This document shows, piece after piece, positions 35,206 through 44,031 of a stretch of 47,036 bases of DNA (the stretch's first letter is position 1; the number at the start of each line of letters is the position of its first letter). The DNA is from Bacteroidota bacterium (lineage in GTDB: Bacteria; Bacteroidota; Bacteroidia; UBA7662). Where the stretch lies: NCBI GenBank assembly GCA_005799025.1, contig SYHX01000051.1, forward strand, positions 1-47,036, written 5' to 3'. A model generated the notes under the pieces. It worked only from the letters and a program-made list of their open reading frames with translations. It did not search any database and was not told the origin of the DNA. The translations under genes and the position numbers were made by a program.

Positions 35206-35235
35206 GTTGGGGGATAGCGGTCAACAAATTAGCCT

Positions 35236-35243
35236 CAAAAGTA
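35236..35243 (-). promoter_or_regulatory. Putative -7 box TACTTTTG of gcvT
   Basis: TACTTTTG on the minus strand fits TAnnTTTG and lies 31 bases upstream of the gcvT ATG. Together with the plus-strand box at 35259 it forms a back-to-back divergent promoter pair in an 80-base gap. Confidence 0.45.
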
Positions 35244-35258
35244 CATTCAAGACAAACT

Positions 35259-35266
35259 TATCTTTG
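35259..35266 (+). promoter_or_regulatory. Putative -7 box TATCTTTG of lpxD
   Basis: TATCTTTG fits TAnnTTTG and ends 19 bases before the lpxD ATG at 35286. It gives a short leader of about 12 bases. No clear -33 TTG. Confidence 0.45.
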
Positions 35267-35285
35267 GAAGCAAAATCCTGAAAGT

Positions 35286-36236
35286 ATGCATTTAGCAGAA
35301 CCCCTTGCTTTACCCCCATTAGCAGCCGATTTTGGCCTCGAAATCATCGGGGATTCCGCTCTAATGATCCACGGTATTAACGAAATCCACAAGGTGGTCC
35401 CAGGTGATTTGACCTACTGCGATCATCCCAAATATTATCCCAAGGCCCTGGTCTCCCAAGCCACCGTCATTCTAATCAATGCACGGATGGACTGCCCAAT
35501 GGGGAAATGCCTTTTGTTATGCGAGAGTCCATTTGATACCTATAATGCCTTAATAAGGCGGTACAGACCCTTTACCAATCCTATGGGATCCCGATATCAT
35601 GCAGGTCATGACGTGGAAATTGGCGAGGACACCGTGCTCATGAACGGTGTTGTCTTGGGGGATCGGGTTCGCATTGGGAAAGACTGCGTGATTCACCCCA
35701 ACGTGGTCATCTACTCCGATACGGTTATCGGCGATCATGTGGTCATCCATGCAGGATCCGTTATTGGCGCTGACGCCTTTTATTACAAAAAACGTCCGGA
35801 AGGTCACTTCGATAGGCTATTGAGTTGCGGCCGGGTTGTCATTCATGATAAGGTCGAAATAGGTGCCGCTTGCACCATCGACAAAGGGGTTTCAGGTGAT
35901 ACTATCCTTGGTGAGGGAAGCAAATTAGACAACCAGGTCCACTTAGGTCACGGGGTCGTTGTGGGAAAAAACTGCCTTATTGCCGCACAGGTCGGAATTG
36001 GCGGCAAAACCCGTATTGCCGACGGGGTTTGCCTATGGGGTCAGGTTGGGGTCCAAAAAGACATCGACATCGGCACAGGGGCCAACGTACTCGGCCAATC
36101 CGGGGTTACCAAATCCATTCCCGGTGGACAAACCTATTTTGGAACACCCGCAAGAGAAGTCCGCGAGGTTCACAGAGAAACCATTAATCTAAGGCGTCTT
36201 TTGGACCTCAAGGAAGGAAAAGAATCGACCGAATAA
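35286..36236 (+). CDS. lpxD: UDP-3-O-acylglucosamine N-acyltransferase (LpxD-like)
   Basis: A 316-residue left-handed beta-helix acyltransferase that adds the second 3-hydroxy fatty acid in lipid A synthesis. The N-terminal uridine-binding domain is followed by hexapeptide repeats (VEIGEDTVLMNGVVLGDRVRIGKDCVIHPNVVIYSDTVIG and on). The catalytic-His region reads DNQVHLGHGVVVGKN. It is somewhat shorter than E. coli LpxD (341). Bacteroidota commonly carry two LpxD-like genes and this seems to be the shorter kind. It stands alone on the plus strand. Confidence 0.88.
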   Translation: MHLAEPLALPPLAADFGLEIIGDSALMIHGINEIHKVVPGDLTYCDHPKYYPKALVSQATVILINARMDCPMGKCLLLCESPFDTYNALIRRYRPFTNPMGSRYHAGHDVEIGEDTVLMNGVVLGDRVRIGKDCVIHPNVVIYSDTVIGDHVVIHAGSVIGADAFYYKKRPEGHFDRLLSCGRVVIHDKVEIGAACTIDKGVSGDTILGEGSKLDNQVHLGHGVVVGKNCLIAAQVGIGGKTRIADGVCLWGQVGVQKDIDIGTGANVLGQSGVTKSIPGGQTYFGTPAREVREVHRETINLRRLLDLKEGKESTE

Positions 36237-36242
36237 TTTTAG

Positions 36243-36878
36243 TCACGAATTATCAAAGAGGGTACTGGCCTGATCTTGGTCGCGCAATCGAAAACTCAAA
36301 CGATGCAAGGAGGAAGGACCCCATTGTTGCAGAGCGATGCGATGATCCTCGGTAGGGTATCCTTTGTTACGATTCCATTGGTATCGAGGGTGTTCCTGAT
36401 GGGCCTCCAGCATGAGGGCATCCCGGTGGGTTTTGGCTAAAATTCCTGCGGCGGCAACACTGCAAAATCGACCATCGCCTTTGATTTCGCAACGGTAAGG
36501 AACCTTGCGCCATGGAACAAAACGATTCCCGTCCACAAGGATGATTCGTGGTTTTGCGGTTAGCTCATCGAGGGCTCGGTGCATGGCTTGAATGCTGGCT
36601 TGCAGAATATTCATTTGATCAATTTCCTCTGGGCTGCACCAACCCAATGCCCATGCCAAGGCGCCATCACGGATCTGATCGGCCATGGCTTCGCGCCGCC
36701 TTTGGTTAAGCTTCTTGGAGTCCCGTAACATGGACCAATCTTTGGAGGGATTCAAAATTACTGCCGCGGCAACCACGGGTCCAGCAAGGCAACCACGGCC
36801 CGCTTCATCGCATCCGGCTTCTCCGGGTTCCGGCACGATATAGCCGTTCACCTCGAACAATTTCGTCTCCTCCATCAT
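36243..36878 (-). CDS. rnhB: Ribonuclease HII
   Basis: A 211-residue endonuclease that cuts the RNA strand of RNA-DNA hybrids and single misincorporated ribonucleotides. The catalytic DEDD residues lie in AGCDEAGRGCLAGP, IILVDGN and AKTHRDALM, and the GR(G) substrate motif is intact. The listed frame begins at a GTG at 36902 that overlaps the preceding SDR stop (GTGA); ATG 36878 is preferred, but coupling through the GTG is possible. The end nearly abuts lpxD (6 bases). Confidence 0.95.
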   Translation of the reverse strand: MMEETKLFEVNGYIVPEPGEAGCDEAGRGCLAGPVVAAAVILNPSKDWSMLRDSKKLNQRRREAMADQIRDGALAWALGWCSPEEIDQMNILQASIQAMHRALDELTAKPRIILVDGNRFVPWRKVPYRCEIKGDGRFCSVAAAGILAKTHRDALMLEAHQEHPRYQWNRNKGYPTEDHRIALQQWGPSSLHRLSFRLRDQDQASTLFDNS

Positions 36879-36898
36879 CTGCTCTCCAGGTATTCTTG

Positions 36899-37612
36899 TC
36901 ACAGGTCCCCTTGCAGTGGGCGCAAAAGTATTTCTTCAAAGACGGTCCTCGGTGAGGCTTGGTAAGCATGAAGAATGGCTTCAGCCACATCCTTGGGCGG
37001 CATAAGACGCTCTTCGGGCCAAGGGCTACCCGCCCATGAATCGGTGAAGACCGCTCCAGGCAACAGGGCTGAAACCGCAATGCCATCGCTCAACCATTCG
37101 GCCCTAAGCATTTTGGTCAAGCCTAACAAAGCGAATTTGCTTATGCAATACGATGCGCCTCCTGGGTAGGCCTTGAGGGAGGCCACCGAACACAAAGTGA
37201 AAACATAAGGCCTTGAAGATTTACGCAAAATTGAATGAAGAGCCCTGCTCAATTGGTAAGGGCTGTACACGTTCAGCGCCATGAGACCTTCCAATTGCTT
37301 GTCGGGGGCATTCAAGACGGTGTCCGAAACAAAAGCACCTGCATTATGCACCAACATATCCACCTTGGTAGCGCGACTAAGGACGAATTGCGCCATAGCA
37401 TCGCATCCTTCCGGGGTAGATAAATCGGCGCTGAGGTATTGAACCTTATGGCAAAGGGCCAGCCAAGGCAATTGTTCTACCTCAGATCGGCCGCAACAAA
37501 AGACTTCCCAGCCTAATCCATCCAAAAGCTGAACCACCGCTAGGCCTATTCCCCGGCTGGCGCCGGTAACGACCGCAATTTGATTAAGGCTGGCTTCAAC
37601 TTTGGTAGGCAT
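36899..37612 (-). CDS. Short-chain dehydrogenase/reductase (classical SDR)
   Basis: A 237-residue NAD(P)-binding oxidoreductase with VTGASRGIG near residue 16, the HNAG motif, the catalytic Ser in LCSVASL and the active site YCISK. The Ala-Val-Ser-Ala-Leu-Leu-Pro-Gly-Ala-Val-Phe-Thr stretch is typical of the cofactor loop. The substrate is not known. It precedes rnhB with a GTGA overlap if the GTG start is used, and is divergent from the mlaE-type permease. A TACATTTG box is found 50 bases upstream. Confidence 0.87.
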   Translation of the reverse strand: MPTKVEASLNQIAVVTGASRGIGLAVVQLLDGLGWEVFCCGRSEVEQLPWLALCHKVQYLSADLSTPEGCDAMAQFVLSRATKVDMLVHNAGAFVSDTVLNAPDKQLEGLMALNVYSPYQLSRALHSILRKSSRPYVFTLCSVASLKAYPGGASYCISKFALLGLTKMLRAEWLSDGIAVSALLPGAVFTDSWAGSPWPEERLMPPKDVAEAILHAYQASPRTVFEEILLRPLQGDL

Positions 37613-37661
37613 AGCTGGGTGGTTACGTGCTTGGTTTCGAAATTCGAAAGTGTTGACTTTT

Positions 37662-37669
37662 CAAATGTA
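37662..37669 (-). promoter_or_regulatory. Putative -7 box TACATTTG of the SDR/rnhB pair
   Basis: TACATTTG on the minus strand fits TAnnTTTG and lies 50 bases upstream of the SDR ATG. A TTG is 14 bases further up, shorter than ideal. Confidence 0.4.
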
Positions 37670-37692
37670 TGCGCTACTATGGACAAACCATG

Positions 37693-37700
37693 TAAATTTG
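37693..37700 (+). promoter_or_regulatory. Putative -7 box TAAATTTG of the mlaE-sucD run
   Basis: TAAATTTG fits TAnnTTTG and lies 62 bases upstream of the permease ATG at 37762. No clear -33 TTG. Its -33 region would overlap the opposite promoter at 37662, so both may compete. Confidence 0.4.
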
Positions 37701-37761
37701 AAAGACAATTGCACTTGATTACCCTCTACCAAGGCCAGACGACCTCGCACCCCCCATCCTG

Positions 37762-38499
37762 ATGAATTTTTTTTACAATTTTGGACGATACCTGATGATG
37801 CTTCGTCTCATGCTCTGCAAGCCAGAGAATGGACGAATGTATTGGGAAGAAACGGTTCGGCAAATGTCCTCCATTGGCTTGGGTTCGGTTGGCATTGTGG
37901 CCTTCGTCGCGGTGTTCATGGGGGGGGTTTCCGCCGTCCAAACGGTGTATCAATTGGTAGCTCCTTACATTTCTCTAACCGTCGTGGGTTCAATCGTCAC
38001 CAATTCCAGCATACTCGAATTGGGCCCGTCGATTACCTCCTTGGTATTGGCCGGCAAAATTGGCTCCAACATTGCCTCCGAGCTCGGCTATATGCGAAGC
38101 TCGGAACAAATTGATGCCCTAGAAATTATGGGAGTCAATCCTGTGGCTTATTTGGTTGGACCCAAAATGGTCGCTTGCCTCACGATGATCCCTCTCCTTG
38201 TCATTACGTCCTTTTCCATGTCCATTCTTGGCGGCATGGTCATCTGTCAACTCACTGGCCTTATCACCTATGATCAATTTATCGAAGGAGCTAGATCGAG
38301 CTTCCTTCCCTATGATGTGTTTTTTGCAATGTGCAAGGCGGTCACCTTTGCTTTCTTCATTTCCTCCGTTTCGGCCTATCACGGGTTCCATGTCCAAGGC
38401 GGTGCCTTGGAAGTGGGCAGGGCATCGACCAAAGCCGTGGTATATTGTTGTGTATTGATCCTCCTTGGAGATTATATATTAGCTCAGTTGTTGTTATGA
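37762..38499 (+). CDS. mlaE: MlaE-type ABC transporter permease
   Basis: A 245-residue inner membrane protein with about five hydrophobic segments, of the MlaE/YrbE family that moves phospholipids between membranes. The family stretch LGPSITSLVLAGKIGSNIASELGYMRSSEQIDALEIMGVNP, with the coupling-helix EQIDAL motif, is well conserved. The following ATPase gene is 34 bases away. The substrate-binding MlaD/MCE subunit is not in this window and must be encoded elsewhere. Predicted role is outer membrane lipid asymmetry. Confidence 0.93.
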   Translation: MNFFYNFGRYLMMLRLMLCKPENGRMYWEETVRQMSSIGLGSVGIVAFVAVFMGGVSAVQTVYQLVAPYISLTVVGSIVTNSSILELGPSITSLVLAGKIGSNIASELGYMRSSEQIDALEIMGVNPVAYLVGPKMVACLTMIPLLVITSFSMSILGGMVICQLTGLITYDQFIEGARSSFLPYDVFFAMCKAVTFAFFISSVSAYHGFHVQGGALEVGRASTKAVVYCCVLILLGDYILAQLLL

Positions 38500-38533
38500 T
38501 GGCAAGTCTTCTTGTAGACCTTATTCTTAAGAG

Positions 38534-39289
38534 ATGATCCGACTGCAAGGAATTTCCAAAAAATTCGGGGACAAAGCTGTCTTGGAAGATATCCATGCTA
38601 CTTTCCTTCCGGGCAAGGTGAACATGGTCATCGGTGCGAGCGGTAGTGGAAAATCGGTGCTTATGAAAACCATGGTGGGTTTGGTTAAGCCCGATGCAGG
38701 TCAATTGTTTTACCAAAACCTGGAATTAGGCGAAATGGACGTAGATCAACGGAACGAATTGCGTCAAAAAATTGGCATGTTGTTTCAATCCGCTGCTCTT
38801 TTTGATTCCCTTACAGTCTTGGATAATCTCCTCTTCCCTTTGAGGATGTTTAGGCCTGCCCCCAAAGCAGAAATGCAAGAACGAGTAGCCTATTGTTTGG
38901 AGCGGGTCGGCCTTGCAGGAACCGAAAATCTCTTTCCCTCTGAACTCAGCGGCGGCATGAAGAAACGTGTAGGAATCGCTCGCGCCATTGTTTTGGAGCC
39001 CCAATTTCTGTTCTGCGATGAACCCAATTCAGGATTGGACCCCAAAACTTCCATTCGCATTGACCACCTCATCCAGGATATCACCAATGAATTTCAAATC
39101 ACGACCATTGTGAATACCCATGATATGAATTCGGTCTTGGAATGCGGGGACCATATTGTATTCCTTTACAAAGGTCGCAAAACTTGGGAAGGCGATCGCA
39201 GGCTCATTCTGAATAGCGATAACGAGCCGCTGAATGAATTGGTATACGCTTCAAGGTTTTTGCAACAATTCCGCGAAAAAGCTTCGTAA
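38534..39289 (+). CDS. mlaF: ABC transporter ATP-binding protein, MlaF type
   Basis: A 251-residue cytoplasmic ATPase partnering the upstream permease. Walker A is [13 protein letters not shown]-loop region [13 protein letters not shown], signature [15 protein letters not shown], Walker [14 protein letters not shown] and the H-loop NTHDM. The LSGGMKKR version of the signature and the DEPNSGLDP are typical of MlaF proteins. It ends just before sucD (2 bases to the listed frame; 65 to the ATG). Confidence 0.94.
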   Translation: MIRLQGISKKFGDKAVLEDIHATFLPGKVNMVIGASGSGKSVLMKTMVGLVKPDAGQLFYQNLELGEMDVDQRNELRQKIGMLFQSAALFDSLTVLDNLLFPLRMFRPAPKAEMQERVAYCLERVGLAGTENLFPSELSGGMKKRVGIARAIVLEPQFLFCDEPNSGLDPKTSIRIDHLIQDITNEFQITTIVNTHDMNSVLECGDHIVFLYKGRKTWEGDRRLILNSDNEPLNELVYASRFLQQFREKAS

Positions 39290-39354
39290 TCTTGGTAGGA
39301 CCTGGGGTCTGGCCTATTTTTGAGGCATTCCGCAAAGGCGGTCAATCCCTTCCT

Positions 39355-40230
39355 ATGAGTATACTTGTTAACGAACATTCCCGAATTCTTGTTCAAGGCT
39401 TCACCGGAACAGAAGGAACATTCCACGCCGGACAAATGTTGGAATACGGCACCGATGTCGTTGGTGGGGTAACCCCCGGCAAAGGAGGGACCGAGCATCT
39501 GGGAAAACCAGTTTTCAACGACGTCCGTTCTGCTGTCGAGGCAACGGGCGCCAATGTCTCCATCATCTTCGTGCCTCCCGCCTTTGCTGGTGATGCCATC
39601 ATGGAGGCGGCAGATGCCGGCATTCCCTTGATCGTTTGCATCACTGAGGGTATTCCCACATCGGACATGGTCAAAGCGGCTGCGATGGTCCGCCGCCGAA
39701 ACGCACGACTGATCGGGCCCAATTGTCCAGGCATCATCACTCCGCAACAAGCCAAAGTGGGCATTATGCCTGGCTTCGTTTTCAAGCCTGGCAAAATTGG
39801 GATCGTCTCCAAATCCGGCACCCTGACCTACGAAGCCGCAGACCAAATTGTCAAAGCAGGCCTCGGAATTTCCACCGCCATCGGCATAGGTGGTGACCCC
39901 GTCATTGGAACTTCTACCCGCGAAGCCCTGGAACTGTTCATAAACGATCCCGAAACAGCAGGCGTCGTCATGATAGGCGAAATAGGAGGAGGCATGGAAG
40001 CCGAAGCAGCCCGCTGGCTGCGCGATGCCGGTAACCCCAAACCAGTCGTAGGTTTCATCGCCGGACAAACTGCCCCCCCAGGCCGCCGGATGGGTCACGC
40101 AGGGGCCATTGTGGGAGGCAAGGACGATACAGCCGAGGCCAAAATGCGCATCATGTCCGAATGCGGCATCCATGTCGTCGCATCACCCGCTAACATTGGC
40201 CAAACCATGGCTGGTTTGGTCAAAAATTAA
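39355..40230 (+). CDS. sucD: Succinate-CoA ligase subunit alpha
   Basis: A 291-residue subunit of the TCA enzyme converting succinyl-CoA to succinate with substrate-level phosphorylation. CoA-binding Rossmann motifs [18 protein letters not shown] and [10 protein letters not shown], the [10 protein letters not shown] region and the phospho-histidine loop ([13 protein letters not shown]) are intact. The listed frame starts at a TTG (39292); ATG 39355 gives the usual length. The beta subunit (sucC) is not in this window, a common arrangement in Bacteroidota. It converges on the lipoprotein with a gap of 4 bases. Confidence 0.96.
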   Translation: MSILVNEHSRILVQGFTGTEGTFHAGQMLEYGTDVVGGVTPGKGGTEHLGKPVFNDVRSAVEATGANVSIIFVPPAFAGDAIMEAADAGIPLIVCITEGIPTSDMVKAAAMVRRRNARLIGPNCPGIITPQQAKVGIMPGFVFKPGKIGIVSKSGTLTYEAADQIVKAGLGISTAIGIGGDPVIGTSTREALELFINDPETAGVVMIGEIGGGMEAEAARWLRDAGNPKPVVGFIAGQTAPPGRRMGHAGAIVGGKDDTAEAKMRIMSECGIHVVASPANIGQTMAGLVKN

Positions 40231-40234
40231 TAGA

Positions 40235-40879
40235 CTATTGTTGGGTGGCGCCTTGCCTAAACTTCTGTAGTTTTTGCCTTAACGCATGGAACTGATTGTC
40301 ATTCAATCCCTTATCCGATGACTTCGCTCCACCAAAAAAATCATCAAGGACGGTTAACGGGACCTTGATGTCAGCGGAAGTCGTGACACTTACATTGTTC
40401 GAATCTTTGGCCGCTATACCGCTGAACGTAAGAACATATTTATCAGATTCCTTTGCAACTGAAATCGTTTTGTTGGTATTCCAATACGATGAGATAACAT
40501 AATTAGGGTCAGCGTCTCCATCGGAATTCAACCAAAAACCAAATACGTCGCAGGTCATTGGATTACCTGAGCTACTAAGAGCATAAATTCCCGTGTTCAA
40601 AGTAATTGAGTTTGCCGCCACAGCAAACTCACCCGCTAAAACATTTCCTATGCCTGTTAGGCTATCGGAAATGGTATTGGACGCAAAAATTACGTATACA
40701 TAGCCTGTATCCTCCGGAATTATCCATCCTTTGCTGATTGGATATTTCTGGGTTCCAATTGTGAATCCATTGAAGGCAGGAGTAGGAGTCGGGGTGGGTT
40801 CGTCTTTTTTGCAAGAGGACAACGCCAACAAGGACACTAAAGACCCTAGCAGAAGAAGCGATTGAATGAAGTTTTTCAT
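40235..40879 (-). CDS. Lipoprotein of unknown function
   Basis: A 214-residue exported protein with a type II signal peptide: SLLLLGSLVSLLALSSC and the +1 Cys24 of the lipobox, followed by KKDEPTPTPTP, a charged then Thr/Pro linker. The body is beta-rich with aromatic and Asp/Ser-rich segments (WIIPEDTGYVYVIF, VFGFWLNSDGDADPNY) and ends in a helix rich in Gln and Lys (NQFHALRQKLQKFRQG). I do not recognise a family. The gene is visibly AT-richer than sucD and lies alone with a 139-base upstream gap. It may be a lineage-specific surface protein. Confidence 0.83.
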   Translation of the reverse strand: MKNFIQSLLLLGSLVSLLALSSCKKDEPTPTPTPAFNGFTIGTQKYPISKGWIIPEDTGYVYVIFASNTISDSLTGIGNVLAGEFAVAANSITLNTGIYALSSSGNPMTCDVFGFWLNSDGDADPNYVISSYWNTNKTISVAKESDKYVLTFSGIAAKDSNNVSVTTSADIKVPLTVLDDFFGGAKSSDKGLNDNQFHALRQKLQKFRQGATQQ

Positions 40880-41018
40880 ATTTGTTTTCTTAATTTAAAA
40901 CATCGTTTTTGAAAATTAATAAATAAATCTGATTATGGAGCAACTTTATGTGTGGTTTTCAAAAATTTAACCAAATCTTAAACGAATAATCTTTACCACC
41001 TTAAAATAGCCTTGTCCC

Positions 41019-41969
41019 CTATGGTCCAGGAGAGGGCTTGATCACCGAGCGAGCACCGGCATGAAAGTGCTTGTCCATCAAGGCCTCAAATTCTTCGGAA
41101 TTCAGCCAACCCCATCCGCTGAACAGGAATTCTTCCCAATAGGACCTCAGTAGAGAGCCTTGGGGGAATACCAGATAACGAACGGTTGGAGAAGAACCGG
41201 CAGGGATTCTTACCCGCCAACCCGAGAAATCTCCCTGCCTCGAATACGCAGAGGCCGTTCCCGCATCCATAACAGCGTAGGTGGTTCCGCTTTTCTTACC
41301 CAATGCTTTCCATAACATGGACTCCTCCGAAATCCTTTCGGTTCGGCATCGGGACGAAATCATCTTGGCCCACTCCTTTGCCCAGGCTGCCGTCATCGGC
41401 GATTGATGCAAAACCAGGTTTCGATCGTCCAGGCCTTGGGTCATGGCTTTCCAAGCCCCCCATGATGAACGATCCGAGAAAGGCACGAGCAGGACTACCC
41501 CGGATCGCAACCAAGGCAAAGGAGCTTGCCATGCGCTGTCCTTGACGGGATCTGCACCTTCAGCACCAACCAAGACCCCTGCTGCTTGGGTAGGGTCTGC
41601 CCCCATTGCGGAACGAAGAGAGGCGGTATCCGAATGAAAAATGGGGTCGAAATCCAGACGTATCTGTTTGTCACGTTGCATCCATCGTACAAACGCCCGT
41701 ACCATATCCGCTTCCAGTCCTTGCCATTGGGGCACAGGTTCCTTGGAACCGGGTTCGTCCTCGCGCAATCGACCTTGAATCTGCACGCTGTATGGCGCAT
41801 TCACCAACAAATGGAAATCCATTCGTGCAGGAACTTCCTTGGGAAGGCCAATTTCACGAACAGAAACAGCTGCGCCAAGGAATTGACCGGGACCATCCTG
41901 GGACCATCCCATTAAACTTGAAAACATCAACAAAAGGAGCAGAAGCAATATCCGAAAAATGTTATGCAT
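41019..41969 (-). CDS. Periplasmic solute-binding-like protein (SBP_bac_3-like), orphan
   Basis: A 316-residue exported protein with signal peptide MHNIFRILLLLLLLMFSSLMGWSQ. The body shows the pattern of type 3 extracellular solute-binding proteins: GLEADMVRAFVRWMQ (first lobe helix), a paired aspartate-rich region, and APLPWLRSGVVLLVPF, which is the usual hinge strand. Similarity is moderate and I would not exclude a lytic transglycosylase MltF-type sensor domain. No permease or ATPase gene is beside it, so it is an orphan. It is preceded by the nucleoside transporter on the same strand after 78 AT-rich bases. Confidence 0.7.
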   Translation of the reverse strand: MHNIFRILLLLLLLMFSSLMGWSQDGPGQFLGAAVSVREIGLPKEVPARMDFHLLVNAPYSVQIQGRLREDEPGSKEPVPQWQGLEADMVRAFVRWMQRDKQIRLDFDPIFHSDTASLRSAMGADPTQAAGVLVGAEGADPVKDSAWQAPLPWLRSGVVLLVPFSDRSSWGAWKAMTQGLDDRNLVLHQSPMTAAWAKEWAKMISSRCRTERISEESMLWKALGKKSGTTYAVMDAGTASAYSRQGDFSGWRVRIPAGSSPTVRYLVFPQGSLLRSYWEEFLFSGWGWLNSEEFEALMDKHFHAGARSVIKPSPGP

Positions 41970-42047
41970 AAAATTCTAATTAAAACTGAATTCTTTCTCA
42001 AAATGGTCTTTTCAAAAGAAAATCCAATTGCGTATGATCAAATCGAA

Positions 42048-43337
42048 TTAAACGAGCATGCCCGCCAGGGCCGCATTGAGCAAAGAGGCCACAGTTCCTC
42101 CCAACAAAGCCTTGAGGCCCAATTGAGATAGCAAAGCCCTGCGCCCCGGAGCCAAGGCCCCAATCCCTCCAATCTGAATGCCGATCGACGCAAAATTGGC
42201 AAAACCACAGAGAGCGTAGGTGGCGATGATTACCGAGCGAGGATCTTGGAGCACCCCACTAATCTTGAATTGAGTCAATGTAGTGTAGGCAAAAAATTCG
42301 TTCATAATACTCTTTTCTCCCAACAACTGCCCGATAAGCAAAATATCAGAAGAAGCGATTCCTAACAACCAAGCCAAAGGTGCAAAGGCTAACCCCATCA
42401 CATACTGCATAGTCAATGCCGTTTGTCTACCTCCGGTGGAAGCCGCAATCCTATCGTTAAGGCCGGTCCATTCCCCTATTCCATATTGCAACAAATAATT
42501 CGCCATTGCCATCAAGGCCGTGAAGACCAAAAGCATCGCCCCTACATTCACCGCTAATTTGAGGCCGTCCGTCGTTCCGTTGGCGATAGCTTCCAAAAGA
42601 TTAGAACCTGACTGCTCGCTGTTCAATTCTAATTTCTCATTGATATGCTCTGTTTCAGGGATCAACATCTTGGCGGCCAAAATACCAGCGGGGGCGGCCA
42701 TCATCGAAGCGCAAAGCAGGTGAGTCGCAAACATTTGTTGCTGCTGCGGATCAGTTCCCCCCAAGAAACCCACATAGGCGGCCAAAACGGATCCCGCTAT
42801 AGTCGCCATCCCACCAATCATCAAGGCCAATAATTCGGATCGGGTCATCCCTTCGATGTAAGGCCTAACCAGCAAAGGGGCTTCGGTTTGCCCCAAGAAA
42901 ATATTCGCCGACGCCGATAAACTCTCCGCACCCGACAATCGCAAACCGCGTCGCATTACCCATGCAAAAACCCAGACTATTTTCTGCAACAAACCAAGGT
43001 AATAAAACAAAGAACTTAAAGCAGCAAAAAATATAATATTTGGAAGGACCTGGAAAACAAAAATGAAACCAAAGCTATCTACCCGCTCCACCAATGACCC
43101 AAAGAGAAATACCGAACCCGCCTTGGTAAAACCAAGCACCACCACAAAAAAACCAGAAACCCATTCAAAAATTTGACGAAACCATGCCACCTTATGGACC
43201 ATCAAAGCCAAGACCACTTGAAGCAGCAAAGCCGCGCCGACGGTTTTCCATCGAATGGCTTTGCGGTTCTCCGATAACAACCAAAGAATTCCAATTAGGA
43301 ATATCATCCCCAAAACACCACGATACGAGTCAGCCAT
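42048..43337 (-). CDS. nupC: Concentrative nucleoside transporter (NupC/CNT family)
   Basis: A 429-residue inner membrane transporter importing nucleosides with protons or sodium. The family core is well preserved: GQTEAPLLVRPYIEGMTRSELLALMIGGMATIAGSVLAAYV holds the substrate-binding GQTEAPL (with the Glu and Gln), and the C-terminal part has VIIATYALCGFANFASIGIQIGGIGALAP. About ten hydrophobic segments. It follows the DUF151 gene by 37 bases and is the last gene of the etfB-etfA run, a synteny I recall as common in Bacteroidota. Confidence 0.94.
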   Translation of the reverse strand: MADSYRGVLGMIFLIGILWLLSENRKAIRWKTVGAALLLQVVLALMVHKVAWFRQIFEWVSGFFVVVLGFTKAGSVFLFGSLVERVDSFGFIFVFQVLPNIIFFAALSSLFYYLGLLQKIVWVFAWVMRRGLRLSGAESLSASANIFLGQTEAPLLVRPYIEGMTRSELLALMIGGMATIAGSVLAAYVGFLGGTDPQQQQMFATHLLCASMMAAPAGILAAKMLIPETEHINEKLELNSEQSGSNLLEAIANGTTDGLKLAVNVGAMLLVFTALMAMANYLLQYGIGEWTGLNDRIAASTGGRQTALTMQYVMGLAFAPLAWLLGIASSDILLIGQLLGEKSIMNEFFAYTTLTQFKISGVLQDPRSVIIATYALCGFANFASIGIQIGGIGALAPGRRALLSQLGLKALLGGTVASLLNAALAGMLV

Positions 43338-43374
43338 TATTTTGTTTTAAGGTTTAGGTTGGTTGTGCTTGCTT

Positions 43375-44013
43375 TCATTCTCCGCTTCGGTCCCGACGAC
43401 GTTGTTCCATTTTATCTCGAATACGGGCTGCCCTCTCGTAATCCTCTTGGCTCAAAGCCTTCTGAAGGTCTTGCTCCAATGCTTTAATTGAAAGCCGGTT
43501 GTCTTTACTTTTCTCGCTCGGAGAACCTGGGAACCTATCCACCTGATCAGGTTCAGATGAGATCGATGTTTTCGGATCGAATGCGGCATCCCATTGTTCA
43601 GGTTCAATTCCACCTTGAGAGAGAACAGCTTCCACCGTATAAATTGGACAGGCGAACCTAACTGCCAAAGCCAAGGCATCGCTTGTTCTGGCATCCTGAG
43701 CCCATTGCTTGCCACCTTCCTCTGGTTTTGTCCAAACAAGGTTTGCAAAATAGACACCCTCCTTCAAATCTGTGATCAAAACTTCCTTGAGCGTCACCCC
43801 CAGAGTCCTGGCCAAACTCACAAACAAATCATGTGTTAATGGCCTTGCCGGCTTCATCTTCTCGAGCTCTATGGCGATGGCCTGAGCCTCGAAAGATCCA
43901 ATAATGATCGGTAATTTACGCTTGCCATTCTTCTCTCCCAGGACAACAGCATACGAATGGATAGAGGCGTTGCTTTCGGATAGGGCCAACAATTCCAACT
44001 CCAGCTTTTTCAT
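43375..44013 (-). CDS. DUF151 bifunctional nuclease-family protein with C-terminal UVR motif
   Basis: A 212-residue protein. Residues 1-130 are the DUF151 fold (LPIIIGSFEAQAIAIELEKMKPARPLTHDL and SDALALAVRFACPIYTVEAVL). A linker of charged and polar residues (130-165) leads to a UVR motif at about 170-205 (LEQDLQKALSQEDYERAARIRDKMEQRRR), the helical segment by which UvrB and UvrC associate. The plant homologue has been reported as a nuclease acting on RNA and DNA. It lies between etfA (18 bases) and nupC. Confidence 0.92.
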   Translation of the reverse strand: MKKLELELLALSESNASIHSYAVVLGEKNGKRKLPIIIGSFEAQAIAIELEKMKPARPLTHDLFVSLARTLGVTLKEVLITDLKEGVYFANLVWTKPEEGGKQWAQDARTSDALALAVRFACPIYTVEAVLSQGGIEPEQWDAAFDPKTSISSEPDQVDRFPGSPSEKSKDNRLSIKALEQDLQKALSQEDYERAARIRDKMEQRRRDRSGE

Positions 44014-44031
44014 ATCCGAATATACGGAGCC

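Noticed and set aside
39166-40173. 335-residue minus ORF opposite sucD
   Set aside because: Long only because the sucD codon usage avoids stops on that strand; sucD is unambiguous.
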